Below are positions 38,358 through 53,028 of a stretch of DNA of 64,000 nt, in pieces. Source of the stretch: Toxotes chatareus (lineage: Eukaryota > Chordata > Actinopteri > Toxotidae); contig CM028896.1 of NCBI GenBank assembly GCA_016801885.1, positions 2,976,001 through 3,040,000 on the forward strand, read 5' to 3'. The notes beneath the pieces were generated by a model. It had not been told where the DNA came from and made no database searches. It worked only from the letters and a program-made list of their open reading frames with translations. Positions within the stretch are counted from its first letter, which is position 1; each line of letters begins with the position of its first letter. Position numbers and translations under genes: made by a program.

Positions 38358-39925
38358 GCTCTGCTCTGCGGTGTCGCTGGCTCGTGGTCCAACTCCTGAT
38401 GCAGGTGTGGCTGGCGGCAAATCCATCTTTGAGTGAGCGACCATGCCCCAAAAGCTGTCGCTGTGATGGAAAAATTGTCTACTGTGAGTCAAGCGCCTTT
38501 CGTGATGTTCCCAAGAACCTCTCTGGAGGCTGTGAAGGCCTGTCTTTACGGTACAACAGCCTCGCCAGTCTTCGTGCTGGCCAGTTTGTAGGACTCAACC
38601 ACCTCATCTGGCTCTACTTGGACCACAACTACATTGCCTCTGTGGATGGAATGGCATTCCAGGGGGTCCGCAGGCTCAAAGAGCTGATCCTGAGCTCCAA
38701 CAAGATCACATCACTCCACAACACCACATTCCACCCTGTCCCTAATTTGCGTAATCTGGACCTGTCATATAACAAACTGCAAGCCTTGCAGCCTGGGCAG
38801 TTCCAGGGCCTACGGAAGCTTCTCAGCCTTCACATACGGTCAAACTCTCTAAAAATCATCCCAGTGCGTCTGTTCCAAGATTGCAGAAATCTTGAGTTCC
38901 TGGATCTGGGTTACAACCGCCTGCGCAGTATCACTCGGAATGCATTTTCAGGCCTGGTCAAGCTCACTGAGCTGCATCTCGAGCATAACCAGTTCTCAAA
39001 GATCAATTTCTCTCACTTTCCTCGCCTCTACAACCTGCGGGCACTTTATCTGCAGTGGAATCGCATTCGCTCGATGAACCAAGGCCTGACGTGGACCTGG
39101 GCCTCCATTCAGAAACTGGATCTGTCTGGGAATGATCTGACAGAAGTGGATGCTGTAGTTTACCAATGCTTACCCAACCTGCAGACGCTCAACCTGGACT
39201 CCAACAAGCTGACCAACGTTTCCCAGGAGGTGGTTGATGCCTGGATCTCTTTGACTACGATTAGCTTAGCTGGGAATGTATGGGACTGTGGCCCTGCCAT
39301 CTGCCCTCTGGTGGCCTGGCTGAGAAGCTTCAGAGGAGCAAAAGAAACCACCATGATCTGCGCCTCCCCCAAGAAAGCCCAGGGAGAGAAAGTGATGGAT
39401 GCTGTGGAAGCTTTTGGTGTTTGTCAATCAAACCCAGTGACAACGCTCACTGTGAGTATTCCTCCAAGCCCATCCAATATCCCTGTGCAGACAGAGCATC
39501 GCCCAGCCATTCTGGCTTCACCTACTGGTTCTGGAAAGAAAGGAGAGGGATCTGTTAAAGGCCCCACATCATCAGCTGTTACCCCACCTGTGGCACTTCC
39601 CCCAGAGCAAGACTTGGAGCCTGTGTCTTTCCATAAGATTGTTGCTGGAAGCGTTGCCCTTTTTCTATCTGTTGCGATGATCCTCTTGGTAATCTACGTG
39701 TCTTGGAAGCGCTACCCTAGCAGTGTCAAGCAGCTGCAGGAGCATTCGGCAGCAGCCCGCAAACGCCGCAAGAAAGCTAGAGAGACGGAGCGCACCCTGA
39801 GCTCTCCGCTGCAGGAGTACTATGTGGACTACAAGCCCACCAATTCTGAGGCCATGGATGTGCTTGTCAATGGGACCGGACCCTGCACCTATACCATCTC
39901 AGGCTCCCGCGAATGCGAGGTATGA
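38358..39925 (+). CDS. lrrtm4: LRRTM4-type leucine-rich repeat transmembrane neuronal protein, main coding exon
   Basis: This is a type I postsynaptic adhesion protein. In mammals LRRTM4 binds heparan-sulfate proteoglycans (glypicans) and neurexins and promotes excitatory synapse formation. With the four bases of exon 1 the protein has 523 residues. A hydrophobic signal segment spans about residues 9-22. The LRRNT cap follows with Cys 31, 35, 37 and 44, then ten LRRs (about 61-300), then the LRRCT cap with Cys 312, 317, 336 and 357. A Pro/Ser/Thr-rich stalk (about 358-423) leads to a membrane helix (about 429-450). The tail has a basic RKRRKKAR cluster, the motif EYYVDYKPTNSE, and ends ECEV, the PDZ-type C-terminus of LRRTMs. 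N-glycosylation sequons include N55 and N123. The CPKxCRCDGKIVYC cap, the membrane helix and the TISGSRECEV end match LRRTM4 better than LRRTM1-3. The length fits the short mammalian isoform. Teleosts may carry two lrrtm4 co-orthologues; which one this is cannot be told here. The stalk is the least conserved part. Confidence 0.95.
39917..39925 (+). promoter_or_regulatory. lrrtm4: Stop codon overlapping a possible alternative 5' splice site
   Basis: The last codons read GAG GTA TGA. GAG|GTATGA is an acceptable donor, and using it would remove the final Val and the stop and open a longer cytoplasmic tail. Mammalian LRRTM3 and LRRTM4 have long isoforms made in this way from a further exon. No downstream exon resembling the mammalian LRRTM4 long tail was found by eye up to 64,000, so it may lie beyond the window or be absent. 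Confidence 0.5.
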
Positions 39926-42756
39926 CCCACACCACCGCCATTCCTCCTAAACAAAACTCGACCAGAGGTAACTATTTACACTGCTCTGATAGATGATTAT
40001 GTCTGCCACTTGATTACTTACCTTTACACAGCAGGTTAGACAAATACATGGTGTACCCATGGATTTTTTGTTGAACAAAGCAGAGGTGGTTTTAGGATCA
40101 CTTTGTGTATAACAAGATATGTCTTGTTTTCAGATGGGTGTTTGTATATTTGCTTAAACCCTAATCTCTGCTGAGATGCAAAAGTTTGTTTTGCCACGGA
40201 ATTGTGCAGAAATACAGATAAATGAGACTGATTACATTTCCTATTCTGCATAATCTTGAGCTTAAGCTATGCTGTGATAAGACATTTGTGCTTGTTTAGG
40301 TACTCATTTGCTTTTTTTCGCTTGCATATCACAGGCTTTGTGCTTTGTGTTTGCTCTACTGCTTTTCAGTTTTTGATGAGCAGTATTGTGTGGGGAGAAT
40401 AGCTGAATGGTAGGAAGATTCACTTCTGGACACTGGATGTGAATGCTAATAGAGATTCTTGTCGCTGAACAGAGCTGATGACTTCACACTTTCCTTAACA
40501 TAGCTATGACTCAAGATAGTTGTTGGAAAATACTTAATGCTCATGGTCTCCCAGCAGCACTCACTTTCTGATTTTTTCCCCTCCTTTGCACACTGTCTTG
40601 CTGAACTTACCCGCTTGTTTACTCGCTAGTGTAATTGATTAGTCACGCATAAACTGAAATGGACACTTTCACTGGCCATCCACACTTTAACTCACACAAA
40701 GGAAAGGAAAAAGTACGCACTTTGTGGCGCACAAACACACACACACACACTCTCACACTGAAGTAGTGTTTGATAGTCCCGAAAGGAGTGGGAATCCTTT
40801 GAAATGTTTTGTACACAGGCAAGTGAATTTCTTCAAAACAGTATTTACAGACTATAGCAATGTGGGAATACAACTCTTTTTCTCCTCTTGCTTTCAGCTG
40901 CTACACTCTTGTGTACCTAACATACTGTACTTTTCCTGGTTAAACCTTTTATTCTGATGCAGAGTTTCCCCAGGTTTTCCAAGCTACAAGAAGCAAGGCT
41001 TCTATAAAGCAGTATTTCTTATCACAGATTAACTTGCCTAGTTGTGGGGGGGGTTACGGATGATCAGGTAGCCCACCCTCCTAAGCAGTAACCCAAGAGG
41101 CGTAAGACATATTTTGGTTAAGCTCTCTATATATTTTCACATTACCAGCCCACTCATACTCAGTCTAGTTCCTAGACTTTCTTGGCATTTCCATGGCAGG
41201 AATTTCTAGCAGGTTCTCTCTGGAGGAATGACTATAAATGCAGAGGTTTAAACAGCAAGAGGAGGAGGTGGAGGAGGGCTTGATCGTCCACATTCTTTTC
41301 CATTTCTGTTACTGACAGTCTGGCTTTCCTCAAGGCAGGTCACCAGGTAACATGTAACACTTGCAGGTTGCTCACACTGGTTTGATTGCAAAGAGGGAAC
41401 ACAAATCACAGCTGCCACTTTGTTTGCCTTGCCCTCCCTCATATGGGGCCTACAGTGCTGCTTTATGCGCACTGTGAATTTTCAAAAGTGATTCTCCACT
41501 GAAAGTGATGTTCTGGATTGGAATGAAAATAGAAGATGCTGCAGGTAATGATTTTCAGCAGCTGCATTTCATTCTTTATGATTCCAGAAAAACTTCCAGT
41601 GAATTGTGCGATGTTCACATGACCTCATTTTGACACATCTTTTGTGGCTTCAACCCAACATGCCATGCTGTCGTCTTGTCAACAAAACGCGTGCAGTGGC
41701 ATCTTATTTTCAGATCACGTATTTGATCATGAGCATGCAATGATCTCACTTTATAAATGCAGTCCATTTACCATTTACAGAGGCTGAAAATGAAAACAGG
41801 AAGTGTGAAATGCTATATGAACCAGTACAAAAACAATACAAAAATTCCTCAAAAACATTCTGCAGTCCCAGCTAAAAATTTAAATATGCTTCCCCAGAGG
41901 TAGTATTTGTTGTGCAGGTGTTCGTGTTCTTGTGGCCATCCCCTATAATTTAAATAATTAGGTAGTTAATTTGCAAAGTACACGGCAGGAGACTGCTGCC
42001 CTCAGGAAACATATCAATATGAAAATGGCATAATGATAGTTGCACTAAAGATGAACTTTCCCTCAATGTGTTTCTCTGGGTTGGTCAGTAAAGTGTATAA
42101 CTGTGTTCATTTCAAATTATTTATGAAAATTGGTTATCAGCAGTTGAGCCATTTTTATATACAGCCCTTTACAAAGTTGTCTCAGATGATTTAGGGTTAA
42201 ATCACCTGTGTGTGTGTTACACACACGACATTTTAAATCAGAGAACTGAAAAATCTAATACCATATGTTATGAGTGGTTGTTAGAGAATTGTTGATGTCA
42301 ACACTAATATAATATTAGGTAAACAATGAAAGGCTATTGCACTGAGGATCAGGAGGAATTAACAGTACTGGGGAGGAGGGGATACTGTCACAGGTGAAGG
42401 CAAACAGAAAAAACAAAAAAACGCATTGGTTCCATTCCAGTATTTCACATTACGAGGGATGAAATTGCTGATTGTCATTCTCAGCACTCGTTTTTATTCC
42501 AGATGCCCGATGCCAGTGGGATCAGACTATTATCAGACTCATAATGAACGGTCTAGGGTGGCCCTACGAGAGACTATCTATGAAAGGTGCCCTCCACCTC
42601 CACTTAAAGGGACCACACATAAAAGACCTCACAGCCTCTCCATCAGTGTAAGTTAGAAGCGGGCCCGAAATCATTGCGTCTATCATTAGCCTTTTTATCT
42701 TGACTTGAGTGAACTTGGCAATTTAGCTGACTCTTTTATCCTGTGAGCCAAATAAA
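39926..42756 (+). other. lrrtm4: Probable lrrtm4 3' UTR (end uncertain)
   Basis: No coding frame of note lies here. The first canonical AATAAA on the + strand after the stop codon is at 42,751-42,756, which would give a 3' UTR of about 2.8 kb. Non-canonical signals could end it earlier. If the longer isoform exists, the same DNA is also intron 2. A CA tract lies at 40,731-40,750. Confidence 0.35.
40731..40750 (+). repeat. (AC)n tract
   Basis: About ten AC units in the putative 3' UTR. Confidence 0.85.
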
Positions 42757-45299
<2,543 letters not shown>

Positions 45300-45595
45300 T
45301 AAATGAACTATCAGTTAATCTAGTTGTAAATTTGTTGATTGACAGAAAATTAAGCAATAAGAATTCTAAAAATTGATAAAGTCATTTCGAGCTGAAATTC
45401 AAAAAAACAGAAAATGAAAAGCTTCTAGCTGCTAGAGGATTTGCTGCTCTTCAACTTTATATTAACATAGATTTAAAATCTCTGTGATTTGAACTGTTAG
45501 ACGAAACAAACAACTTGAAGATATCACCTCAGGCTCTGAAAAACTGTGAAAAATTTCTAATTAATAATTAAAATAATTGCTAGTTGTAGCCCTAA
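45300..45595 (+). mobile_element. hAT-like MITE copy, left end eroded
   Basis: Phrases in order are gttgattgacagaaaatta, gcttctagctgctagaggat (a changed form of the usual cagcttctcaaatgtgagg), ttgctgctcttcaactttat, acttgaagatatcacctcag and a terminal gttgtagccctaa. This order and ending match a non-autonomous hAT-type element that is very common in fish. The right end at 45,595 is clear and the left end is not. Confidence 0.65.
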
Positions 45596-47544
45596 TCATG
45601 TGCATTGGACTAACTGTTCTCATTACGAAATATCTTGGTTTTTCAGTTTGTTTTTGTTAAATTAATGAAACTCAGCTCTTCCGTTAAATTCCTTCCTGGT
45701 GCAAAAAATCTTGCAAAAAACCTTAGTCAAAGGAAAGATTGCAACCATGGATAGAAAAGCAACAACATTACATTTGTTGTAGGATTAGGGTTAGTATCAA
45801 AGTATCACATGCTTTGTGCGCCCAACCAACCACACCAATCTTCTTTGGCAGCAGTGCAACATCAAGCTCCTCATTCAATCTTTCATACTTGGAGAGGGAA
45901 GTAATTATTTGCACCACCACAACAGGTTGCTTGCTAGGAAAATGTAAACACAGATGATTTTAAGCAGCTGAGCACAGAACCAGAGGAGGTTTTACAGGGA
46001 AGACAGTGTCAAACTGAGGCATGCTCCTCTGTTTGCAGGCTGTACGTGCTTGCTGGATTCATATCCACAGTGTGAATCCAATCTATGTCTGTTTAAACTA
46101 GTCTGTTTTTTGCAGTTTTGTCCTAGATTTATTATTTGAGAAAGCATTTTGTTTTATCATTTTATTGTTGGCCTTGCTACGGGGATTTGTTACTTTTGTG
46201 TCACTCAAAATCCATGAGATAATCTCTCTGAAATAAGAAAGTACACACATTTTTGTAAGGTCTCAGAATTTAAAGGTTAAAAAAAAAAAAATGTATCGTT
46301 GCTAATTTGCCCTGCACCACTGTACAGCAGTAGCTATTTTTTTTTAAGGTATGAGGCAGTTTTCTTCCCTCCATCTCTCTCTTGCTCTCTCTCTCTACCT
46401 ACAGTCCAAGGTCATAGTGTCAGATTGTTAATTGCTCAGAAAAAAAATCAACACAAACACTGGGAGGCTAGCCAAGGGCAAGTAAGCTATCTGTAATTCA
46501 GTGGGGAGGCTGAACTTCTCTATGCTAGTGTCGACAGTCGACAATTAGCTATGTAGGAGACTTCAAACATGCACTGCGCGTGAGAGAACAGCTCTGTCAT
46601 CTGCTAATCCTGTCTGTTTCACACTCTGGTTCCATGCCGCTGCTTTCTGCACCCCCATTTGATCCATGCTTAATGAGGGTGTTAGATCACCAATATAGCA
46701 ATTACATTACCTGGAAAAGAAGCAGGAGTCTTTTCTTTTTCTCCCAGTTTCCACAATGTAACCCAAGTGCATCATTAATGCTAAGCTTCCTGATGCACTG
46801 CCTCTGTTATCTTTTCTTCTCTTCTGTGATACTCATCTTAAAATCTTTTTACAATTTGCATCTGATGTTCTTGCTTTGTACCTACTTGCTCTGCAATCAT
46901 TATTATTTTCCCCAACAGGTCTCTTCACAAAGCCATTTTTCAAAGCTGTGCATCATTTGTTTTACAGAGGTCCCTTGTCTCTTTTACTACCTCTTATTTG
47001 CTTCACTACCTACTGATGCAAGTATTGCTACTCCACACAGCTTGTTCTATTCAGTCCCCCACATGGATGAGAGGACTTCAATGACATATTGTAACTGTGT
47101 ATAACTGGACAAAGCAACAACAACAAAAAACCAGCCTGTTTTTAGAAACTGGATATAATAAAAGGAAAAAAAAAGCCCAGATTACTGACAGAACAAATAC
47201 TGGAAGGGTAATGTCACATTAGAGCTGTCACTTGTTCACAAGCAAAAGTTCCCAAACTGCTAAACTAGCATGTATCCTACAGCTACAATTATTACATGAT
47301 GTAATATAAGGCCCGGTTAGAGAAACTGTGCAGCCATGGTGCAACAAACACATAGCAAACATTGTATCAGGTTAGCTCTTTTCAAAATGTCCTAAAAACC
47401 CTATACAAAAACCATATAAAACCTGTGAAACAAACTGTCAGGGCAGTAAAGTTTTCACAATAAGTCCTCCAACCTAAACGACCATATAGGTCACTTGTCC
47501 ATACCCTCAGATACAACGTATAGAAGCGTATGAGCAGCAGGCGT

Positions 47545-47815
47545 ACCGGACCTTCGTTGTCATGGTAACAATAATAGATATATTGTTAAGGTTTTGGAAA
47601 GGTCACAGTTTGATTAGATTTAGGAAAAGATCTTGGAGTGGTCATGGATTAAAGAAACAAAGCTGTGTGACAGTCCTGTATTTGGTCGACTCACCCATCC
47701 ACCCCTGCTTTCCCCTAACACGGACTTTGTTCATCTTTATGCTACGCCATCTGATTTCCTCCTTTACTCCCGCCATAATTACCATGGCTGCCAGAGGTTG
47801 CCTAACAAGAAAATG
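47545..47815 (+). repeat. Possible dispersed repeat
   Basis: It contains gattagatttaggaaaagatc and neighbouring phrases like those of fish repeats with ggttaggtttaggaaaagatc. It is CpG-richer than its flanks. Overlapping short frames here carry no domain. Confidence 0.3.
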
Positions 47816-48279
47816 TAACTATAGGTTGTAAAGCAGATGACCTGTGGGCTTATTCATATTCCTGATTTTATAATACACTGTGTATCTCTTTTATGCTTTT
47901 AGCATATTTAAGGAACAAGCTCCTGGCATTTCACAACATGTACTCTACTTGTACTGTACTTTTTGCATAGTTGGTTGCTGGTGTCTTGCATGGCCATCAT
48001 GTGGACTCAAAGGAGGGATAGAGGACATTAGAATCCCAATGAAGCTCTCATTTTTTCTCATTAACTGTATGATCATTTTCACTAAAGCTGGACAGCCTTA
48101 CTATCACCTTCCCCATTAGTCACAAAATTCAAATACTTGTAAATCAGTAAGCATGATGGAAGATGAAGATGAGTCATTTATGGACCTGCAACTAAGCACC
48201 TGCAGCAGTACATCTGTTCAGGCCTAAAGGGCTATAAAATGAAGAAGTAAAAGGAGACTATGCCATCCCTGTGATAGGC

Positions 48280-48299
48280 TTTTTTTTTTTTTTTTTTTT
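48280..48299 (+). repeat. Poly-T tract
   Basis: Twenty T residues. Confidence 0.9.
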
Positions 48300-51200
48300 A
48301 TCCTCGGAACATTCACTGTTGAATGAAGCACTTCTGCTGAAGTTGTGCAGACTAGTTCACTCTTTGCAGAAAATGATGTGCTATTTAATGAATTGACAAT
48401 GAGTCAAGTATAATTAGCCTGTCATCCTTGCATAACGCCACTGTCAAATATTTTAGCTTTCCAAAGTCAATTTTGTATTTCTATTTAATAGGTTTCATGG
48501 GGCCTAGTGTCAAGAAACTTACTTAGAATTAAAGACTGCTTCTTTCAAGGAACTAAACTCTCAATTCATTACTTCTAGGGAGAGTTGTTATCTGATTCTA
48601 TAGCCCGTCCTAATTAACTAACTACTGTAATTAAGAGGAATATTCTACAAAAAGAGAGGGTAGATGCCTTGTCTCTGACGTTTCCTGTGGGCGGACAGAG
48701 TATTAAGAGAAAGGAAAAAAAAGCTGTTTCTTCAGGTGTCTGGCCTGTTTTTTTGCTCCTAGCTAAGGAACAAAGTATGTGATCTTTCCACTATGTCTCT
48801 TAAAGTAGTGCTTTCAAATCTATCTTGGAAAATAGTCAGTATTTCACTAAGAAAGAAGCAAATTGGGGATAATAAAAACATGATTTTGTGCAGCAGAATT
48901 TTTTTTTCTTACTTCCTAACCCAGAAATCATCTTGGCGCCTTCTAGCAGTCTTGAGCCCCTGGTCTCTGCTGGATTACACCCTTGGCACACTCACTCAGG
49001 TATTTTTACTTAATTGATTTGAACACTTCTCAGTACTGTGCCTGACTGACAGATTACTGATAGATTTTGCACCTGTTAGGATGCGAATAAATCTTTTTCT
49101 TTCATATTCATATTTAGCAGATCAATCACAAGCTTTAAACAGCACATGACAACAACAATGCAGTTTGGAGTCTGGTAGTGTAATATTATACAAAACAAGG
49201 TGGTAGCACGTCTTCAGAACAATGACTTCTGCAGAGTGCATCAGTGTTTCTGTTGGCCAACCATACAAATTCAAAGTCATATTTCACCTTCAACAAATGT
49301 GAATACATTAATAAGGATGAGCCAACTGGTCTTACTGTAAATAAAATTCAACATTTTTAACTGATTAAAATGTAAATTTCTTGGTCAAATCTGGTCTAAC
49401 TTAAAAAAAAAAAACAAAAAAAAAAAAAACATTCATAGTATTTAATTGCGTAAATTTTCAATCCATTATGTAATCTTTTTAAGTACAAGCAAATACCCAA
49501 CCTCCCCATTCCCCCGAGCTGAGGGGGTGTTTGGGATTTTATTGGTACTGACATCCTGCTCAGTGGATTCAACAGGCAGAAAAGATAGACTGGCACCAGG
49601 GGATGTAGTGGAGTAAGACAGGTAGGCAAGTGAACCTGGCAGAGAAGAGCGTTCAACAGGACGGAGGAGTCGACAGGCGGACAGGAGACGCAGTTAGAAA
49701 GCCAGAGAAATCAGGCAGTCATCCACACTCGACAGCCAGATTGGCAGGAGTCCGTCCACAAAGACACACAGGCCTTTGTCCACGGACAGCTGTCCATTCT
49801 CTGATCGGTGATGGCTCAAAGCCTTTTTGAAGTAAGATAATAAGTCTGAGGCAAGGCCCAGCAGATTGGCATGTTTTCCTCAGTGGTCAGATCAAAACTG
49901 CTGTGCACCGAGGATGGTCTGCATGTCCTCAGACGTAAAGGGCACTTTTGATCAAAACTGTGTCCAATTTGACTGGTTAATCAAATGACTTGGTTTGAAA
50001 AATTACAGACGAGATGACAAGTGGACAGTTGCATTTACTGCTAGACTAACTGAGGTAAATCACACTGAAGCTGCTCCAGTTAATATGACAGACTCTTCTC
50101 TGCAGGGCCAAATAAACACATGGTTCATTTTCAGTAAAGGGCACATACTGTTCTATTTAAGGTTGTTGTAGTACTGAGACAATTATTTATTACAAGGTTT
50201 GTTAGTGACAGTAACTTGTAGGTCTTTTCGCTTTGTTTCTTCAGCTTTTGGTGGGATATTCATGGGTTTCAGAAATTCAGATTACTCACATGATTTAGCT
50301 TCTCTCGGTTTCAGATTCAGTTCAAACAAATCACATTACATACATTACTTAAATCAAAGGGCACACACACTACGTGAAGGTGCTGTTCCTAACACTTCTA
50401 CATGTCACACCAGTCCAACAAGAATCAAAGCGCAGTAGCAAAAGCAATCAGACATCAAATTTCCGACGCTGCTGTGATGTACTGCCAGTCTTTTATGCTG
50501 TATACTGTAACATAAAGAACTCACATGAAGGCATGTGGGTGAGTGAAATATATTGATGTTGAAAATCCAATGAAATTTCCCATGCCTTCAAGTTTGATCA
50601 TTCTACAGCATGTAGGTGTCGGAGCAGGCTGGCGGCATGTGCTGCATCCACTCATGCCGGCATACCAAATAACCTTCATCTCCACAGCCAGGCTATTCTC
50701 GGAGGTTTCATTCCCGTTGTGTCTCCTGTTCCTTTTAAAGCCCTTTTCTCTGCTGTGTCAAGCACATATTATTTTTAGTTAATTACCTGTCTCTGTCAGC
50801 CTCCAGCATCCCACTCTGTGGCCTGACTGCATCAGCCTGATGCAGGTTGTCTTCCACCGCAGAAAAATGTGCACTCTTCATGATTGATGACTTCTGTCGT
50901 CCCCACAGCTTCTCTTTAGTGTTCCAGCCTCACATGTACAAACTGCAAAATAAATAAATAAACAAATAACACAGTATATAACACATGTTTTTAGAATAAG
51001 TCCACTTTTTTCCATGTGTGGTGTTTCAGCACAAGCAGAACGGCATCCCAAGATATTTGTGAAAGAGAAGGAGGGAACAAGTGGCTACACTGTTATTGTT
51101 CTTCAAAACACATACTCAAGCAATATCTGCCCTAAGATGCAACACGCTCCATGTAGCAAATGTCATATATTTGGAGGCCATCTTTCACAGTAAAATATAA

Positions 51201-52196
51201 TGGTCCCTCTTATCGATTGGATTAGCTAGGTAATAAAAGCTGTGTATTGACAAAACTGACAATGGATACGTTTGGGATTGATTGTGCCATGAAGCTAGTG
51301 AGGCTACTTAGGGACCAGGACCCCTCTCTGTATTCATCGCCTGTCTCTCCAAACGAGAAAAATATCTCAGATAATGATGATCATAAAATGATAAAATGAG
51401 GCAACTGCAAACCCACCTGAGCCTTGTGTCCGTTATGAATCTTTACACTTTACAGATTTTAAAATCCATGGGCATTTAATTTAAAAACAAAAATGCTGAC
51501 AATATTACTTTGAAATGATCACATTCACAGGAGTGCAAATTGATGTCAAGCTCAGAATTTTGACTGTTTGGACTTTGTTTGACTCTGGACTCCTTTTTTT
51601 TTAAAATTCATATTCAGTGCATTGTAAATCCTGTTTCTCTTTAAAGAATAATTATTTCAATTTCAATTGTTATTTCAACTTGTACTAATCTTAATCAAAC
51701 TGGTATTTGGGGTGTCATGGGCAGTGGTTATGTACAAGGCTAAGGCTCAAACTCTGGAGAATGTCACAGACAGTTGGACCAACCTTGAGGACCCCTGAGG
51801 TCAGGCTACGTCAATATTTCCAATATGACATCTTCCAGCTATGCAGCAGTGGTTCAATTTATATCCTGGGAAAGGGTGTCTAACTGCAGTGTTGGACCCC
51901 AAAAATGTAATTTAGTTGCTGCCATGTGCCAACATCTATAATAGTGACAGATTATACAGTGTTCAAAAAATGTGTTAACAGTGCAAAAAAAAAACAAAAA
52001 AACATTGGGCATATGTGTCTTAAATTGCTCATCAAGAGCATTGCACGTAACAGATTAGAATATATTAAACCGCCCTGCTCCTGAGATGGAATACCACCTG
52101 TCCCAGGTTTAATGTGTCTTAATTAGTTTTTAGTAATTTGATTGAACACACGTTAATTTATGAATATCAGATAAAAAGTGATTGACTGGCTCTGTA

Positions 52197-52197
<1 letters not shown>

Positions 52198-52244
<47 letters not shown>

Positions 52245-52276
52245 GTCTATCTGTCTGTCTGTGTGTCTATCTATCT
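52198..52276 (+). repeat. (TCTA)n / (TCTG)n microsatellite
   Basis: About 12 perfect ATCT units pass into TCTG variants. Confidence 0.95.
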
Positions 52277-52960
52277 AATTTGCAAATAAATGGGGTGTGC
52301 ACAGGTTGTGGGTACAGGTCTTGGGAAGGACTACTGCGCATGTGAAAAAAGTTGGATGAAGCCTTTTGTCAAGAGGTAGCTGTGCGACGTCTGATAAATT
52401 GTGGATAACATAGGTGTCAGGTTTTATAAAGGAAGAAGAATGAGCGGAATTAAAAAAAGTTATCTTTGGTTCGGCTGCATCGATTTTCTTTTTACTTTTT
52501 TTTTGTTCAGTTATCCATTGTGAACCTAGAAGTTAGGGGTCTGGGTCCAAGAGCACTTTGCCTCTTTGCCTAGTTGGTCATAAAACGCTGTGGTCCATGT
52601 GATATTTGGTGATGTTGCAGAAAGTATTTCTTTGGTTTCACAAAAAAAATGTAATGTATTTTATGCAGTAACTACCAGTGAATCTTAGACTGGTTTATAC
52701 AGTTTAGAACAAATACAAAAGAATAGAATGTTTAAATTCCAAGATAGATATTGAACTACGTGTTGCCTTCTGTTACCCTTGTAATGACTCATACAGTGAA
52801 AGATTGGCTGTGTTCTCCAGGGTCTTAAAGGCCAGTTAGAAATCTTCTTTGTGCTACTCTGATGCTCTACCACTTCTCATTGTTCATTTGAAAAAAAGAA
52901 AAAAAAAACTGAAAATCATTCACACGCATCTATCATGCTTTATGTTACACCACACCACTG

Positions 52961-53028
52961 TTTCAGCTTCTCAAATGTGAGGATTTGCTGCATGAAATGA
53001 AAATAATGATTTGCTGTATCCCTAATTG
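52961..53028 (+). mobile_element. Internally deleted copy of the same hAT-like MITE
   Basis: The stretch tttcagcttctcaaatgtga, then ggatttgctgc, then jumps to gaaaataatgatttgctgta and ccctaatt, which is the terminus. The middle of the element is missing relative to the 45.3-45.6 kb copy, leaving about 68 bp. Confidence 0.6.

Larger units (their letters stand above)
45596..52197. other. Non-coding, no gene seen
   Basis: AT-rich sequence with poly-A/T tracts (49,401-49,430) and the possible repeat at 47.5-47.8 kb. A 174-codon frame at 46,580-47,104 is Leu/Ser/Phe-rich, has no domain and lies in pyrimidine-rich DNA, so it is taken as chance. Confidence 0.5.

Noticed and set aside
38384..38386. 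GTG at the start of the open frame as translation start
   Set aside because: Exon 1 supplies an ATG in phase with good splice signals, and GTG initiation is not expected in a vertebrate gene of this kind.
42207..42229. Short gtgtgtgtgttacacacac hairpin
   Set aside because: Explained by simple repeat sequence turning back on itself; too short and low-complexity to support a function.
46580..47104. 174-codon plus-strand frame
   Set aside because: Leu/Ser/Phe-rich from pyrimidine-rich DNA, no domain, no promoter or splice context.
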